Notes: generated from the letters alone by a model not told the origin. Positions 42,550 to 55,084 are shown, numbered from the stretch's first letter. The stretch: DNA of 64,000 bases from Dipteris shenzhenensis (GCA_047967505.1 CM106538.1), one strand, 5' to 3'. Program-made: numbers and translations.

Positions 42550-43495
42550 GCCGCCACTAAAGAGGATGCAAAGAAAGAGCCCACCGCCTCAACCACGAGA
42601 CTCCCTTTAGAGTTTGCAGCCATCTATCTCCTCTCAACCACCCACGATGACCACAGGCATTTGTACTTCAGAGCAATAGCTCTGAGGAGGATTCTGTGCA
42701 TGACATGGAAACCCAAGAAGGACAAATGCCACCCGAGTCATGACCAGCCTACACAACCATTGACGGGGCTTAGACCGTGGAACTTGTGTGGCCACCTACA
42801 TCAACTTATGCTCTTTCCAATGCAACAACATCTTTCTTAGAACAAAGGGGCCTGGGTAGTTTGTATGAGAGCCTAAAATCCTTGGAGGACAGTCCTACAA
42901 TGACCACATACATCAAGGACTTTCTCCATTCTTACCACTCCATTGATGCATAGGTTGGCAAGTATGGCACCATCACTATACATCAGAGCCCACTCAACAT
43001 TATCCTCGACAGTACGATTATTCAAAGGGCCTTCTCACTCCCAACACAAGGTGCAAAATACCCTACAAGGCTAGTCGATGCTAAATTTCTCAAAGTATAG
43101 CCTCTTCTCACCAAGGGCACAAAGTTTCATAGGGACGGGATATTACTTTCCACCATCATTAACCCTCGCCTCAAGGAAGCAGCACAATTCCTATCCACAA
43201 TCTTGGGGGTTAAGTGCAGTTCCACTCCGCACATTTGTTTTGTTGAGTAGGAAGCTAAAGCAAGACTAGATCCAAAACTTATTCACAAAAAAACTAGATG
43301 GTTCATTAGACCAAAAGTGTAAATTCCACACTTATTGGTTGTAATCATCAATAAATAGCCCCGAGAAATGGCTCTGCCCCAGTCATGAAAACCTATTGAG
43401 GAGTTGGACATTCCCTTCTCACCACTAGCATGGGAGCCGTCACCAACTTCTCCTACTAGTAGAGTAGCGGCAAAGCTCCGCTTGTACTTGCACAA
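42550..43495 (+). pseudogene. Decayed extra ORF after pol
   Basis: One plus-strand frame runs FLEQRGLGSLYESLKSLEDS, YIKDFLHSYHSIDA, VGKYGTITIHQSPLNIILDS, GILLSTIINPRLKEAA and EELDIPFSPLAWEP with about six internal stops, most of them TAG. Regular protein-like sequence over about 235 codons argues for a former gene, perhaps the downstream accessory or env-position ORF of Tat/Athila-like elements. I cannot name it. Confidence 0.45.
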
Positions 43496-43525
43496 GGTTA
43501 GGAATAATCTCTCTTAGGAGTCCTC

Positions 43526-43700
43526 AACATGCATGTTCTCTACATGCAGGTCCTACATGTGATTCTTACATGCATGTTCTACATGCAAGTCCTACATGTG
43601 ATTCCTACATGCATGTTCTACATGCAATGCAACATGCAACTTGCAACTCCTACATGCAACTTCTATATGCAAGTTCTACATGTAGAGAGAGAATGTCTTA
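43526..43700 (+). repeat. Tandem repeat of 'tacatgcatgttctacatgc' units
   Basis: Three to four imperfect 39-41 bp units, each with TACATGCATGTTCT and CCTACATGTGATTC, precede the TATA box by 40-200 bases. ACATGT/ATGCAT palindromes recur. Spacing is direct and there are no unique spacers, so it is not a CRISPR array. Confidence 0.8.
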
Positions 43701-43910
43701 CAATTCCTACATGCAGAGAGAGAAGCTCTCCAACTTGTATAAATACCCCATAATGGGATGAATCCTACACTCTTTGGGGCATTGTGTTGAGTTCTAATTT
43801 GGTATTCCAAGCAATTGTCTCCAAGTTTCCATGCTTCCTTGCACTCCATGTCCAAAAGCATGTCCTAACCTTGCAACTTTTCCTCCCCTCTCCTTCAACC
43901 TTGTAACCCA

Positions 43911-44085
43911 TCCTCCTCCTCCTCCTCCCTCCTCCTCCCTCCTCCTCCTTCCTCCTTCCTCCTCCTCCTCCTCCTCCCTCTCCTCCTCCCTCTCCTCCTC
44001 CCCCCTTCTCCTCCCTCCTCCTCCTCCCTCCTCCTCCTCCCTTCTCCTCCTCCCTCCTCCTCCCTTCTCCTCTCTCTCCTTCCCC
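43911..44085. repeat. (CTC)n pyrimidine tract
   Basis: About 175 bases of CTC/CCT with almost no purines. Overlapping open frames of Ser/Pro/Leu or Glu/Gly/Arg are low-complexity artefacts. Confidence 0.95.
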
Positions 44086-46168
44086 CCATGCTCTCACACC
44101 TTCTTCCTCTCCCACTCATATGCTCCCCCTAAACCCTTAGTCCCTCAACCCTTGACCTCCATGATCTACGAGGAAGATGAGTTCTCCACCATGTACTCTA
44201 CCTTGAACCTTAGATCCTCCTTTTAACCCTTAAACCCCTTTTGAACCCTGGAACCTCTTCTAAACTTTGGAACCTCCTTCTAAACCTTAACTCCCAATGA
44301 AAGCAAAAGCCTTCATTACCCTAACCATGATGATGCACGTTCCTTTCACACATGCATACACTATGTTTGCTTACCCACTTAAGCCTACGTTTCTCACCGG
44401 AATACGACCCGAGGTCCTAAGCTATGACTCTCTTGGCTCCTAGCCCTAACACTATTTGATTTGCTTCTGCTAATTGCTTAAGAAGTGTTTACTCATTCTT
44501 TGCAAATGTTTCATCTCCACTTTTGATTGACTAACATCTTAAGATAATCCCATGCCTCTGCAAGATTTTGACGTTGCTTTTTTGAAGCCATGATTGTTGT
44601 GAAGATAGAAGAGAAACATTTAAATAATTTTATAATTAATATCCATTAACACAAATTTCCATGTCTTCTTATATCATGTAACTCATGGCACTTTAAAAAG
44701 TCCACTTTAGTTTTCCTCCATTAAGTTTTACATCTACTATATCTATAACATTCCATGTAAGCCAGCTAGATCTTGAGAGAGAGAAATCATCCAATCATCT
44801 TGTCCCCTCCCAAGGGAACTAGATAGTTAAAGATGTGATAATCTATTGAAAATAGGCCTTGGATGGTGGGTGGCCTCTTTCGACATCCCACTCTTTCTTG
44901 AGTAAGCAGCTATCTACACTATGATCCTTTGCAACATCATGCCTTGGTGATGAATGTTTGTATTTCACACACACTATTGCAGAAGCGTGATACATATATT
45001 AGCACTTATTTTTATTTCTAAATTTCTCTATTCTTGTCACATGAAAAACCTACACATTCTTAATTTGTTCATGTATATATATACTGCATGGTTCAAAAAA
45101 TATATATTACATGTATATTATATAATGTATTGACAAATGTTACTCTTTAAAGAAGCGGATGTAGATAAATATGCCACATGCAATGCCTTATCGTGTGTCT
45201 TAATATCTAAAATAGTAGTAAATAATTGTATATTCGATATCACACACACATATCGAGATTCCTAACATGCATAATTTGTCAGTTGATCTAGGCTTGCATG
45301 CCCGAGCCTCACAATTGGCTACCTATGGATGAGCTTATTAAGGCTAGCATAAGCGAGCCTCACAAATGTTTCCAGGAAGATATTATTTCTTACATTAGAA
45401 ATATATATAATACATTCAATGATGGGCAAGTTCTACCAATGTGAGCATAAGCAACCTCCTGCACATAAATATTTTCTTAGAGAGATGTTTAAGCAATTAT
45501 TACATATAATAGATTGGTATCACTTGCAACATTATGAAATAAACATCAAAAGATGAAAGAAAGATTTTCAATGTATTGAAAAAAACCTTGCTATGTGTAT
45601 AAAATCATTTCAAATTTTTTAACAATATGCTACTATCAAGATTAAACTACTTAGAAAACATTATATGCAACTATCAACAAACAAAATTCAAACACTATAG
45701 TCTACTTATAAAAGATTATATTATGCAACTATCTCCTATCAACTAATAAAAAATCAAACTCTATAGTTTTTACTAACTACTAGAAACGTAAAAGTAAAAC
45801 ATCAAACTCTATAGTTTTATAACTAGAAGCATTAAAGGATCTTATATGTAAAAAATCAAACAGACTATTCTCTACTAATCGAAAAGATTTCATAAATTAC
45901 TTTATTTCTAAATGTGAGTTGATCAAAGTCTCAGTAAGAGCGAGCTGCACAATTGACATAAGATAACTTTTAGAATGATATAATAAAACTCACATATTAT
46001 ATGAAGATTTATTAATTTCTTGAACACGTCGTTGTCCTTATCGTTTCTTTTGAAAGTAACATAAGCTTGATCAAGAGCACTGGATTCTTGGGAAAAACAT
46101 AATGTATTATGACAGCATGACAATATAAATTTTTGTTAAAAGCGTGTTACACACACACACACACAGAG

Positions 46169-46231
46169 TGCGGTGTTTAAGTATACCACATAGAAAAAGT
46201 AAAACACTATGTGGTATAATCAAACACCGCA
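46169..46231. repeat. Foldback hairpin, 25-bp arms, 13-nt loop
   Basis: The left arm (46169-46193, TGCGGTGTTT...ATACCACATAG) and the reverse complement of the right arm (46207-46231) agree except for the 'aag/gatt' interior. A further 'atcacatggtatt' echo follows at 46248. It could be a small MITE remnant or a structured RNA; no target duplication was identified. Confidence 0.8.
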
Positions 46232-46710
46232 TGGTAATAGGAAAGTATCACATGGTATTAAAATATCACGTGATGACATAGACTTGTTGTGTGAAAACCA
46301 GACATAGTTGGCTATAGTGATGCCTAAGGTCTTAATTATTACGAAGAGCTATGGGCTCTTGGATGTTGCCCAACTGCTATAGTAGTGTAGAGACTTAGAA
46401 GGTAGCTTGAATGGTGAGGCAAGTAGATTGATTATGGGAGTTCCTTGACTATTGTATTGTATCTCTTATCGGCTAGCGTGTTGATAAGTGAGTTTGGATA
46501 AAGAATAAGAGCTCTTCCATGTACCAAACTTCGGTCTTAAAACCTATAGAACTTATAAATGTGCCTCGCAGTCTTAAATGTGCCTTGGAGATTGCATGAA
46601 GTCATCATAGAGCCAATGAAATCCCATGTCGATGCTCAAGGGAGGAGCTTCTCTATCTATTATTCCTTGACCTCCACAATATCTTCTTCATCTCTTCTAC
46701 ACAAATCTAT

Positions 46711-46756
46711 AGAACTCTCTCTCTCTATCTCTCTATCTCTCTCTCTCTCTCTCTCT
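46711..46756. repeat. (TC)n microsatellite
   Basis: CT dinucleotides interrupted by CTAT units over about 45 bases. Confidence 0.9.
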
Positions 46757-47619
46757 GAAAATGTGAACACCCAAAAAAATCAAAGAAAATTTGACTTTCA
46801 CAAAGCATAACTTAAGCTACATTGCTCAAAATGAACAATTGGTTGAAACAATTCAAATCTATAAAGTAGAGCTACAAAGGACCTAAAGGATGAAAGGATG
46901 TTTTGTGATAAAATAACTTGTTGCCTTAACATTGCAAGGACTTGAAATGGCTTTTAGAGCATGTTGAAAGAAAAAGGAGGACACATAGATGCAAAAATAA
47001 TGTGTATGCCAAATTAGAAGAAATGAGCTTATATACAAACTTATGGATAACGATTGTTAACTTAGCCCACTTGTGTCTCTTAGAAAATTTATAATGCAAT
47101 CTACCATAAGTATCAAGTTGAAGGAGGGAAGAAAATATACTTTGCAATCTCCAATATGAGAAAGAGAAGGAAGTTGAATAGGTGGATAGTGCTTGAACTA
47201 CACAATCCTAAGAATGATGTCCAAGTAAGAAAGAGGTGGATATGTATGCGTTGGGTTGAATAGTGAAAGAGATGTGTTAGTTTAACAATGTCGCTGCTTA
47301 CCAACTTGATCCACAAGGGAGAATTCTAAATATGCACCTTGCCCAACAACAGAAGGGTGGATTTGTAATCCCATGATGATTGGGGAACCAAAATTGGGGG
47401 GAGTGTTATTTAGGGACCTTTGGTTGGATTCCCACAATGCAATGAGAATTCTACTAGAATACAAATAAGATGTGTATCCAACTCTAAATGAGAAGTAGTA
47501 GATGTGCTAAAATAAAAAAGACCTTTTGTCAGAAGTGATTTATTGAAAACATGCTTTCTACGATTACAAGTAAATCTAGATGTGGGACAAAGTAAAGGTG
47601 TGTGTTTAAAGGATGGTTG

Positions 47620-47832
47620 ATAGCAAAGTCAACACCAATTAGAATAGCCACCTAGGTTTGTGTCTATGATAATTGGGAAAAACCCTAGAGTAATTCTAAG
47701 AGGTGCAATCCACTGAGATATAACATCGCATATGTGAAGCACCATTGGATTTAATTGGCAAGGAGAGATGAGGCAACATGGAGTGCAATCGAATGCATGA
47801 GACCTTACGTATATCAAGCCCATGCTAAGTAC
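47620..47832 (+). repeat. Left LTR-like repeat of element B
   Basis: 'gaNttgggaNaaaNccNagNgtaattctaagNggtgc', 'atgcatgagaccttac' and 'atcaagccNatgNtaagtacaat' blocks are shared in order with 52703-52922. True LTR ends were not found. Confidence 0.55.
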
Positions 47833-47939
47833 AATAGACTTAACACGTGGTAATTGTGAAGTGTGTGTGTGAGAGCTTATTTGTTGTCATAGAACTCTAC
47901 CCAATATGAGGCTACACTGGGACTTTCTACTATCAAAGA

Positions 47940-48478
47940 GGACATATTTTGGAAATATGCATGTCAGTGCATGGGATACTCTAAAAGATGCTTCCTTGGA
48001 GCATTTTTGGGAAGATGATACAATGGTATACCAATTGCAAAAGTTGTACACCATAAAAAGTAAGGAAAGCTGGAGTCAATAGTAGACTATCCCAATAGAT
48101 TCTAAGCCCTTACAAATCAAGTGAAAAAAGACCATTGTCTCAATAAGGAACTATTAATAAACTAGTCGTGCTCAAATCATGGGGAAAGTTCAAAAATATC
48201 CTCATAGTAATGAATATATATAAAATTTAATGTATTTTAAATAGAAAGGGAGGAAAAGAAGAGAAATAAGATAGAAAGACTCATGAATTAGAAATGAAAA
48301 CAAAGAAAGAGTCCTCGAGGATGAGAAGAAGTTTTTAAAAAAGGTCAATATGAAGTTGGTGACCTAATTATGGAGGCCTTTGGAAATAGGCAAGGAGGCA
48401 TGGAAAGCAATTTCAAATGTTGACCCAATGTATGGTGTGGAAAATGTAGAAAAGAGGGCATAATAGAGAAGAATGCAA
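47940..48478 (+). pseudogene. Element B gag remnant with zinc knuckle
   Basis: The plus strand reads AWDTLKDASLEHFWEDDTMV and YQLQKLYTIKSKESW, gag-like. At 48436-48478 CGKCRKEG is followed, after a one-base deletion, by HNREEC, together a CX2CX4HX4C knuckle. Confidence 0.5.
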
Positions 48479-49293
48479 GTTGAATACTAGCAATGTGCCA
48501 TCTATGCAACTATCCAAAAAAACACAAAAAGTGTTTTTACAATGAAAATGATTGGGGGTCAAAGGGCAATAAACTCTCAACTAAGGTCATAAACCTGTAA
48601 AATCAATTTAATGCCAGTATGCCTCGATAGACATTTGGTGGACCATCATAAGCCACTAATTTGAGTGGACATTGCCTATATGAAAATCCCTTATGGTTAA
48701 AACATCAAGTAGAACTTCAAGAACTGCTAGGCAAGTTTAAGGAATGAGATGCATCTAAGGAGCCCAAAAGCAACATGGTAGTAGTTGAACCCTTGAAAAT
48801 GGATTTGGTTCTAATGGGGCACTCTTGGTGACTTGGTTGTAATCCCAAAAGTAGAAAGTCTCATTCACCTTACTCAAAGATAGTTATTATGAAAAAGGGA
48901 ATCCATAAATCGAGACAAATACAAAGTTAAGCAGGAGGAGATTGTCATCTCCTCTGAATAATTTAGAACAAGGTACTATGCCTCAAGATAAAGGATCAGA
49001 GAATTCAAGATCTAGCCCAAGTGGATCGATAGAGCTAGAATCCAAATCACCTATTCTAATGCCAAAAGTGCCGAAACACCTCTTTTCAAAACCTGAACTT
49101 CCCTCGTCTTGTCATCTCTTGAGAATTCACTATGGAAAGCCACATTAGAGTATATTCTCCAGGAAGACCTGCAAACTATGAAAATTAATATGACCATGGG
49201 TGGGAGTTGTACCCAATTATAAGGAAGAAGTAATATGATAGATTGAGGAGGATTCTAAGCCCCTGTGGAACAAGAGCAAGAAGAGTCTAACTT

Positions 49294-49629
49294 TTGGAAT
49301 TCCCAAATTATGGTAGAGCTACGAAGGAGTCATGCTTACCAAGTCCAACCCCCCAAGAATTAGGACGAGGTCATTCTAAAAGTGATCATCTAGATCCAAG
49401 GGCAAAACTTAACCCAAGTAGTCCTTGTGACGGAAGTTCAAGAATCAACATACTCTCTAATATGACTCGAAAGGAGTTGGTGATCACAAATATGAGGCGA
49501 TCTTTGTTTTCCACCAACCAACATTGTGTGGTCAAACAGGTTGCATTGGGTATAGGGCTTAGAGATTCAGATGGTAAGTATGACCTTTTACATGGTGTTC
49601 ATTGCTTTAAATATGGAAGAAATATCTAG
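49294..49629 (+). pseudogene. Element B protease remnant
   Basis: The frame reads CDGSSRINILSNMTRKELVI then NQHCVVKQVALGIGL, resembling 'DGGSG.NIL....(R/L)..L......(aD)..vk.vG' of gypsy proteases. The active site reads Asp-Gly-Ser at 49429-49437. Otherwise open over 111 codons. Confidence 0.55.
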
Positions 49630-49653
49630 ATCATATTTGATTCCATTTATTTC

Positions 49654-49737
49654 GCATTGATTTGATGCTTGTTGAATGCGTTGATGATACCATTTGCATT
49701 GATTTGATGCTTGTTGAACGAGTTGATAATACCATTC
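49654..49737 (+). repeat. 42-bp tandem duplication
   Basis: 'gcattgatttgatgcttgtt' and following bases occur at 49654 and 49696 with a few differences. Confidence 0.75.
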
Positions 49738-50274
49738 ATGTTTTCATAACTCTATGTAAAAACATCCTCATAGGATTGTAGAAGTTGGATCATTTTATTC
49801 TTAAATTTAGGTCTCAAGTCCACACTAAGATGGACCACTTTAGGATCTATGTAATCACTTAGATTAAATCCATTAGGAAATCTTTCTTTACCCAATGGAT
49901 TCTAATTTATCCATGGTGATCAACTCTATTCGGTCATTGAGGTCCTCCACATTAGCCTTTCCTTAGACCTAAACAACTCCACATACATCTTGTTCAAATG
50001 TTGTTGACATAGCTCAAATCTAATAACAGTTGTTGATCTTCAACACAACAATTTAAAAAATTGAAACTAATGAAGGATTCTTACGCACAATTGCATCCTC
50101 CTCTTCATCATCCATCCCTTCAATTCAATTTATCCCTTTGACATATAGGGGTCGAGTAGCTCTTGCTTCGCCCATCTAGAAACCTATATTCTTCTTCCCC
50201 TTCTTAATTGTGATCTTATTGTTTGCCTAATTATGCATCATCATAGCCATGGTTTTACCCTATTGATATAGTCA

Positions 50275-50790
50275 CATGGTCGTTGCCTATTTTAATTGTG
50301 CCTAAGAAGAATAAAAGATTACGAGTTTGTGTGGATTTTTGAAACCTAAAAGGTAAACCAAAACTATTTGTCGCTCATGGATATTGTGTTGGATGCGCTT
50401 GCTGAGCACGAGATTTTTCCTTTTTGAATTGCTTTAGTGGTGACAATATCACGTCCATATGGCCCCTAATGACAAGGGGAAGACTTCTTTTGTCAATGTG
50501 CTTGGGATGAAGACCGGCCGCTCTTGTTGCTTCTCAATGCATAGTTCAATAAAATTTTGATGATGTTTTGGCACTTTCCATGTGGGTAACCTTGGACAAC
50601 GATAGTCTCTAAGAGACCAAGAAGGAATATACAAAGATTGGGACAATCTTTGGCCAATTGTCGACACCCAAATTAAGCTTGAATTTGGAAACGTGTGCTT
50701 TTGTAGTGAAGAGAGGTATACTCCTTGGCTATGTGGGATTTGCATCCAAAATCACAATAGATGAAAAAAAGATCAAAGTCAACTAGAGTT
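50275..50790 (+). pseudogene. Element B reverse transcriptase remnant
   Basis: PILIVPKKNKRLRVCVDF (then a stop), FSFLNCFSG, and later LNLETCAFVVKRGILLGYVG plus ITIDEKKIKV are gypsy RT motifs (compare PKKNKRLRVCVDFRNLN, FLDGFSGYNQ, LNP.KC.F.V..G..LG). The YxDD part is not recovered. Several stops. Confidence 0.7.
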
Positions 50791-52702
50791 TGCGATATCC
50801 CCAAAATTTGGGAGAACTTTGCAAGCTCCTAGGGGATGTGAGATTGTATAGCTAGCTTCTTTGTCCTTACTAGCACATGTGGTTCACCTGTTGTACCAAT
50901 TGACCAATAAGATTTCCATTTGAGTGGATTCATGGCTAAGAGGATAGTGTCTTGGACCCAATATAAACGTAGTCAAATTGTCGTTGGAGTTCCATGTCAT
51001 AGATGCCTCGAATATTGCCATTGACAATATTTTGATGCAATTGACAAAAGACAATGGTTGGCATAGTGGAAACAAGTTATTCAAATGTCCTCATTCTAGC
51101 ACTATTGATTAGGTAGCTTCTTTTGGTTTCTTGTGAATCATCAAGCACTACTTTATGTAGTAAATAAACCCACTTTGAATGGTAAATTAGCCTAATGGAA
51201 CTTATTATACAAGAATTCAACTTTCTTTGGTTTTGTTGATATGTGTTTGTGATGAATGGCATGTTGCTATGAAACAATGGGAGCAAAAGTACAAGATGTT
51301 GTAGTCTGAATGTGCTTGACAAGGTGATGAGCCAAGCTATCATTGCTTATAATCTAGCCCTAAGGGTAGCTACAAATGAATGATGAGACATTGGCCATGG
51401 ACACTTAGTTGATAGGAGTATCCAACGATGATGCTCATTGCAAATTCGTGAGCTCAAGGACCAACTCATAGCCTTGAATGGCAAAAAAAGAGCTTTAAAA
51501 TGCCAACACGGCATTGATGCACATGTTTAAATCTGTAGTTGTTTGAGTGCATACACCTTAGAAGCCCAGGCACTTCCAAATATGATTTTTGTGATAAGAG
51601 TTCAAAAGGCTCTTGATCTTTGATGGTATTTCTAGGCTAATTCATTCTAGGTATATCCAACTAGTTATCCCCACCATGATGAGGTCAAGAAAGCTTGGCT
51701 TCTATTGGCATTATCTACTAGCCACTATTTTACCTATCCCCTCAAAGTTGATATACTATTTTTGAACAGTCTCTAGCCGTTTCAACATTACTATACCAAA
51801 GAGCTTATTGTCTTTGAGGTGTTCTAAGGGCCTTATTATTTCAAAGTGCAATTGTTTCAATGTTCTTGCCAAAGATGCAATTGTATATAGTATTAATTAC
51901 AATTTACTATTTTTTGGTAGAAGCCCAATATAGAACCATTAGCATTAATATGTGCAATCTTTATCAAGGCACATGCAAGTTAGTTACTAACTGAGTGGGA
52001 TACATTACTCTTGTAAGATGAAGGCCGGCCCACTATTATGCTATTTTTACCACCCGTTTCTATCATTTGTGCAATGTGCAAGCTCGACTTGACAAAGCCA
52101 CAAAGTTGTTTCAGAATGCCGATAACCTTAGAATTTATTTATTCCATGGGAAACTATCAATTCGATTAACTTTTTAAGGCTTTTATGGGGGATCGTTCTA
52201 CTAAGTTCATGAAGTAGGACGCACCCTTTCCTTTTAATCCCAATATGGTTCCCGTTATTACCTTCTTCATTTAAGAAATACTATGGGAGGCCTTTGAATT
52301 ATAAGGCAACTTTTTCACATGAAGTTCCTAATATGGAAGCTCCTTTTCTACATGCTCTATGGTTCAATTTTTGTTCATCATTTCAAATTTCATCAATGAT
52401 TTGGATACTATTCCACAGGTTTCAAGCTCATGTTTAGAGTTCTTGAGGACACTCATTCAAATGGTTTGTCTTCCTCACCATTTATTTGTTTTTGTTGTCT
52501 TACAAAGGGTTAATTATTAAATGACTATTAACTAGTTAGTCCTTTTGTGAATATCGTGGCAATTCCTTCTAACAATCTTTTTAAATCTCAAACAATTCCT
52601 CATTCAATTTAAACGTATGTCTATCTATCCATCTTACCCAAAAAAGTTTCCAACTTCTCAATTCAATCCTCCACCAACTTGTGAGCTATAAATGTCAACT
52701 AT

Positions 52703-52922
52703 GAAGTCAACACTTGCGTTTGGATACCCACTTGGGTTTGTACCTTTGGAGAATTGGGACAAATCCAAGGGTAATTCTAAGGGGTGCTTGAGATACAAAG
52801 TCTTAAATGTAAAATGCCATTGATGCCATTGACTATCATTATGTAGGAAGGAGAGTTAAAGCAACTTGGATTGCAATTAAATGCATGAGACCTTACAATT
52901 ATCAAGCCAATGTAAAGTACAA
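52703..52922 (+). repeat. Right LTR-like repeat of element B
   Basis: Diverged partner of 47620-47832 in the same orientation. The arrangement supports LTR status, but end motifs and a polypurine tract were not pinned down. Confidence 0.55.
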
Positions 52923-52940
52923 TGAACCTCGTTATTCAAC

Positions 52941-55000
52941 TTCACCTACTTCAATCAATCTTCTTTCACAATTTGTGTTGTAATTTGCATTACATCTCAC
53001 ACCCACTACATAATGTGACTTTCCCAAGGGATATATCTAGAAAGGAATGTTGGGTGCATCAAGGAAAAAAGTCCATAGTTGAGAAGGAATGAGAAGAGGA
53101 GAAAGAGAGAGAGGGAGAGAGAGCTAGAAGACACGATGATCTACTCAAATAGAATTTTTAGGATCCTACTTGAAATGGAAACTTGCAAGTGAAGGATCAT
53201 ACACAAGCAAACCCATTTGGAAGTATTACAATAGGCTTGTTACAAAGGCCATTATTAAATCTATAAAGCAAACTAGTATTTCTTTTCGAGGTATGGAAAA
53301 GTTGACAACCATGGCGACACTATTATGCTTTGCCAAGTTTTTTATATACACTTCATTTTTGGGAGGTAGATGGAACATAGGAGCAAGGCATCACGCACAC
53401 AACGAGAGGCTACGGAAAGACACAAGACATCATAATGAAACTTGCATGTGTTGTAACTCAAGAGGACTGACTCTAGCTCTCCACACTAGCACATTAACAA
53501 GCACAACGCATATTACTGGAGGCCTAGTTGGATTTGCTCTAGGCCAAGAGAAGTGTCTAAGGGTGGCACCTATGTTTGCATACAAGCAACTCATCATAGA
53601 GGGTCATGATGGAATGGCATAGCTAGAGTCCAATAAGTATACATCATTACCCATTTTCGTCAAGACATCCCATTTTGTCTAGATATTACATATGAACTCT
53701 CATCTCATAGGATTTTGGTACAATGTACTAGCACATGAACTTGGATAGATCAAGCCATTACTATCAGAGATATCTTTCTAGCTTGCTTAAGCATTCTCCT
53801 AGCAGGAGGAAGTGCGTTGTTTATAGGTACAAAGGCCTTGTACTCGTGTCTTAGGCAAACGATACATGACAATGAGATACTACACGATTTAACCCTAAGA
53901 CTTTGCTTGCCTTAAGCACACTATCAATTATGCAATCCAGCAAGCTCTCATAGGGTCGTTTGGTCTAGTATCATCTGAACTGTAAGGATTGTGAAATTGC
54001 ATGCTCAACCAATTGGCAATTGACACTTGTAACAATTCGATAGTTACAAATAAACACTAGCATTCCCTTTGGTGAGTTGGGGTTTTGGCTTTCAAATTTT
54101 CAAAGTCTTCCTTACATGCATCATAGCATTGTTACACACAAAAGGAAGCATTGCCCTCGAGAAATCCCTTCACATAAGATGTTGTACATCAAACAGATCC
54201 ATATTCCCGGGCAATATTCATGCATGTATCATTGATTTGGTAGATTATCATGTACAAACAGATCCATAAACTGTTCATTTTTACAATTCTACATGAAATA
54301 CTTAGTATTCATGCACAAATACATACAATCGACTTTGCCCTGTCAACGTACCATAAAGACAAAAAATGTAATCTTAACTACCTATGTATAACACGTAAAA
54401 ACAACTAGGGCAATGTAGAAACTAAATTTAATCAGAAGGGCCTGGGGCATGTTATTGAACTTCTCTCACCTCTCACCCGTGCCTCTCCTAACTCTCGCAC
54501 TATAAAACTAAGATATTTAATCACATCCACAACTCCTCTTTCTCAAGTTCCAGTGTTACAACGTGTCCCCATAGTCAACCTGTACATGTGCAACAACAGC
54601 ACTGGAACAACATACTGGGCCAGCTTACAAGGAGCAAATGAGCCTCAGAAGATTTCTTGTAGTGTTCTTAAAAACTTCACATCCTGGCAAGCTAGCTTTA
54701 ATAATACCACATCCTTATTACAAAGTAAAAGAAATCAGAGTCAAAGATGCCTTACTCATGTCTATAGGATAAACACGATTCTGTAATATAAAGCGAAAGG
54801 ACCATTTCCAGCTAAATCACTCCTTGCAACTTAAACAAGTGGTATGAGCAAGAACGACAAGCACATACAATGAGGTATAAAGAATGGCACAGTCCTGCCA
54901 TATCACACTGAAGTACTCCAAAAATTATCATGAAAACCATTGACAAATGGAAGTCCTAAACAGCTTTCAGAAATTATGCTACAATATCTTGACACGATGT
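52941..55000. other. No gene recognised; includes probable MAPKK 3' UTR
   Basis: A 150-codon open frame at 53170-53622 has no motif I know. The part nearest 55000 is likely the 3' UTR of the minus-strand kinase gene. Confidence 0.35.
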
Positions 55001-55084
55001 TTAGGCAATAGGTGACCAATCCCTGATATAATTTGCTAGCAGGTTGTTGCCTTGACTCTCGTACTTCTTGATGAATGGATGATT
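55001..55084 (-). CDS. MAPKK terminal exon
   Basis: The acceptor is cttgtgtatcag. It is phase 0, 27 codons starting NHPFIKKYESQG and ending SPIA, with TAA at 55003-55001. Short and missed by ordinary ORF calls. Confidence 0.75.
   Translation of the reverse strand, partial: NHPFIKKYESQGNNLLANYIRDWSPIA

Larger units (their letters stand above)
36646..43495 (+). mobile_element. Gypsy element A (Ty3/gypsy with Asp-type primer site)
   Basis: It contains a 5' LTR (36646-37223), a primer site resembling the tRNA-Asp type used by Tat/Athila-like elements, a long leader with a C-rich tract, gag, a zinc knuckle, protease, RT, the start of RNase H, then an extra decayed ORF; integrase is not seen. Order and motifs fit Ty3/gypsy. 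The right LTR is not clear; a different LTR-like region begins at 43500. Frames are broken throughout. Confidence 0.75.
43500..44440 (+). promoter_or_regulatory. LTR-like promoter region with tandem repeats and pyrimidine tract
   Basis: The segment has a 39-41 bp tandem repeat (43526-43650), TATAAATA at 43738-43745, then a leader and a CTC-rich pyrimidine tract (43911-44085). This layout parallels the 5' LTR of element A (TATA, about 75 bases to a 'tttgg..t.caag' block, CT-rich tract), but the sequences are not clearly alignable. It may be a 3' or solo LTR of a related family. Confidence 0.4.
44441..47589. other. AT-rich intergenic DNA
   Basis: No convincing coding sequence is seen. It contains (AC)n at 46150-46165, a 25-bp foldback at 46169-46231 and (TC)n at 46711-46756. 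The rest is AT-rich with short direct repeats. Confidence 0.4.
47590..52940 (+). mobile_element. Gypsy element B, old and decayed
   Basis: Diverged direct repeats at about 47620-47832 and 52703-52922 flank remains in the order gag, zinc knuckle, protease, RT. The spacing (about 5.1 kb start to start) suits a gypsy element. Stops and frameshifts are many, and the repeats differ at many positions, so this is much older than the LINE-A copies. Confidence 0.6.

Noticed and set aside
43526-43700. CRISPR-like array
   Set aside because: Repeats are directly adjacent and imperfect, have no unique spacers, and lie in a plant LTR-like region.
43765-44226. Gly/Glu/Arg-rich and Ser/Leu/Pro-rich open frames
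   Set aside because: They are products of the CTC repeat tract.
36646-44440. 36646-37223 and 43500-44440 as a matching LTR pair
   Set aside because: Both have a TATA box and pyrimidine tracts, but the sequences do not align well enough; they may belong to different families.
53170-53622. 150-codon ORF as a gene
   Set aside because: No recognisable motif, no splice or promoter support, and open frames of this size arise by chance in this window.
54553-54786. 77-codon ORF near the kinase gene
   Set aside because: It lies on the strand opposite the MAPKK exons, in the likely 3' UTR, and has no domain.
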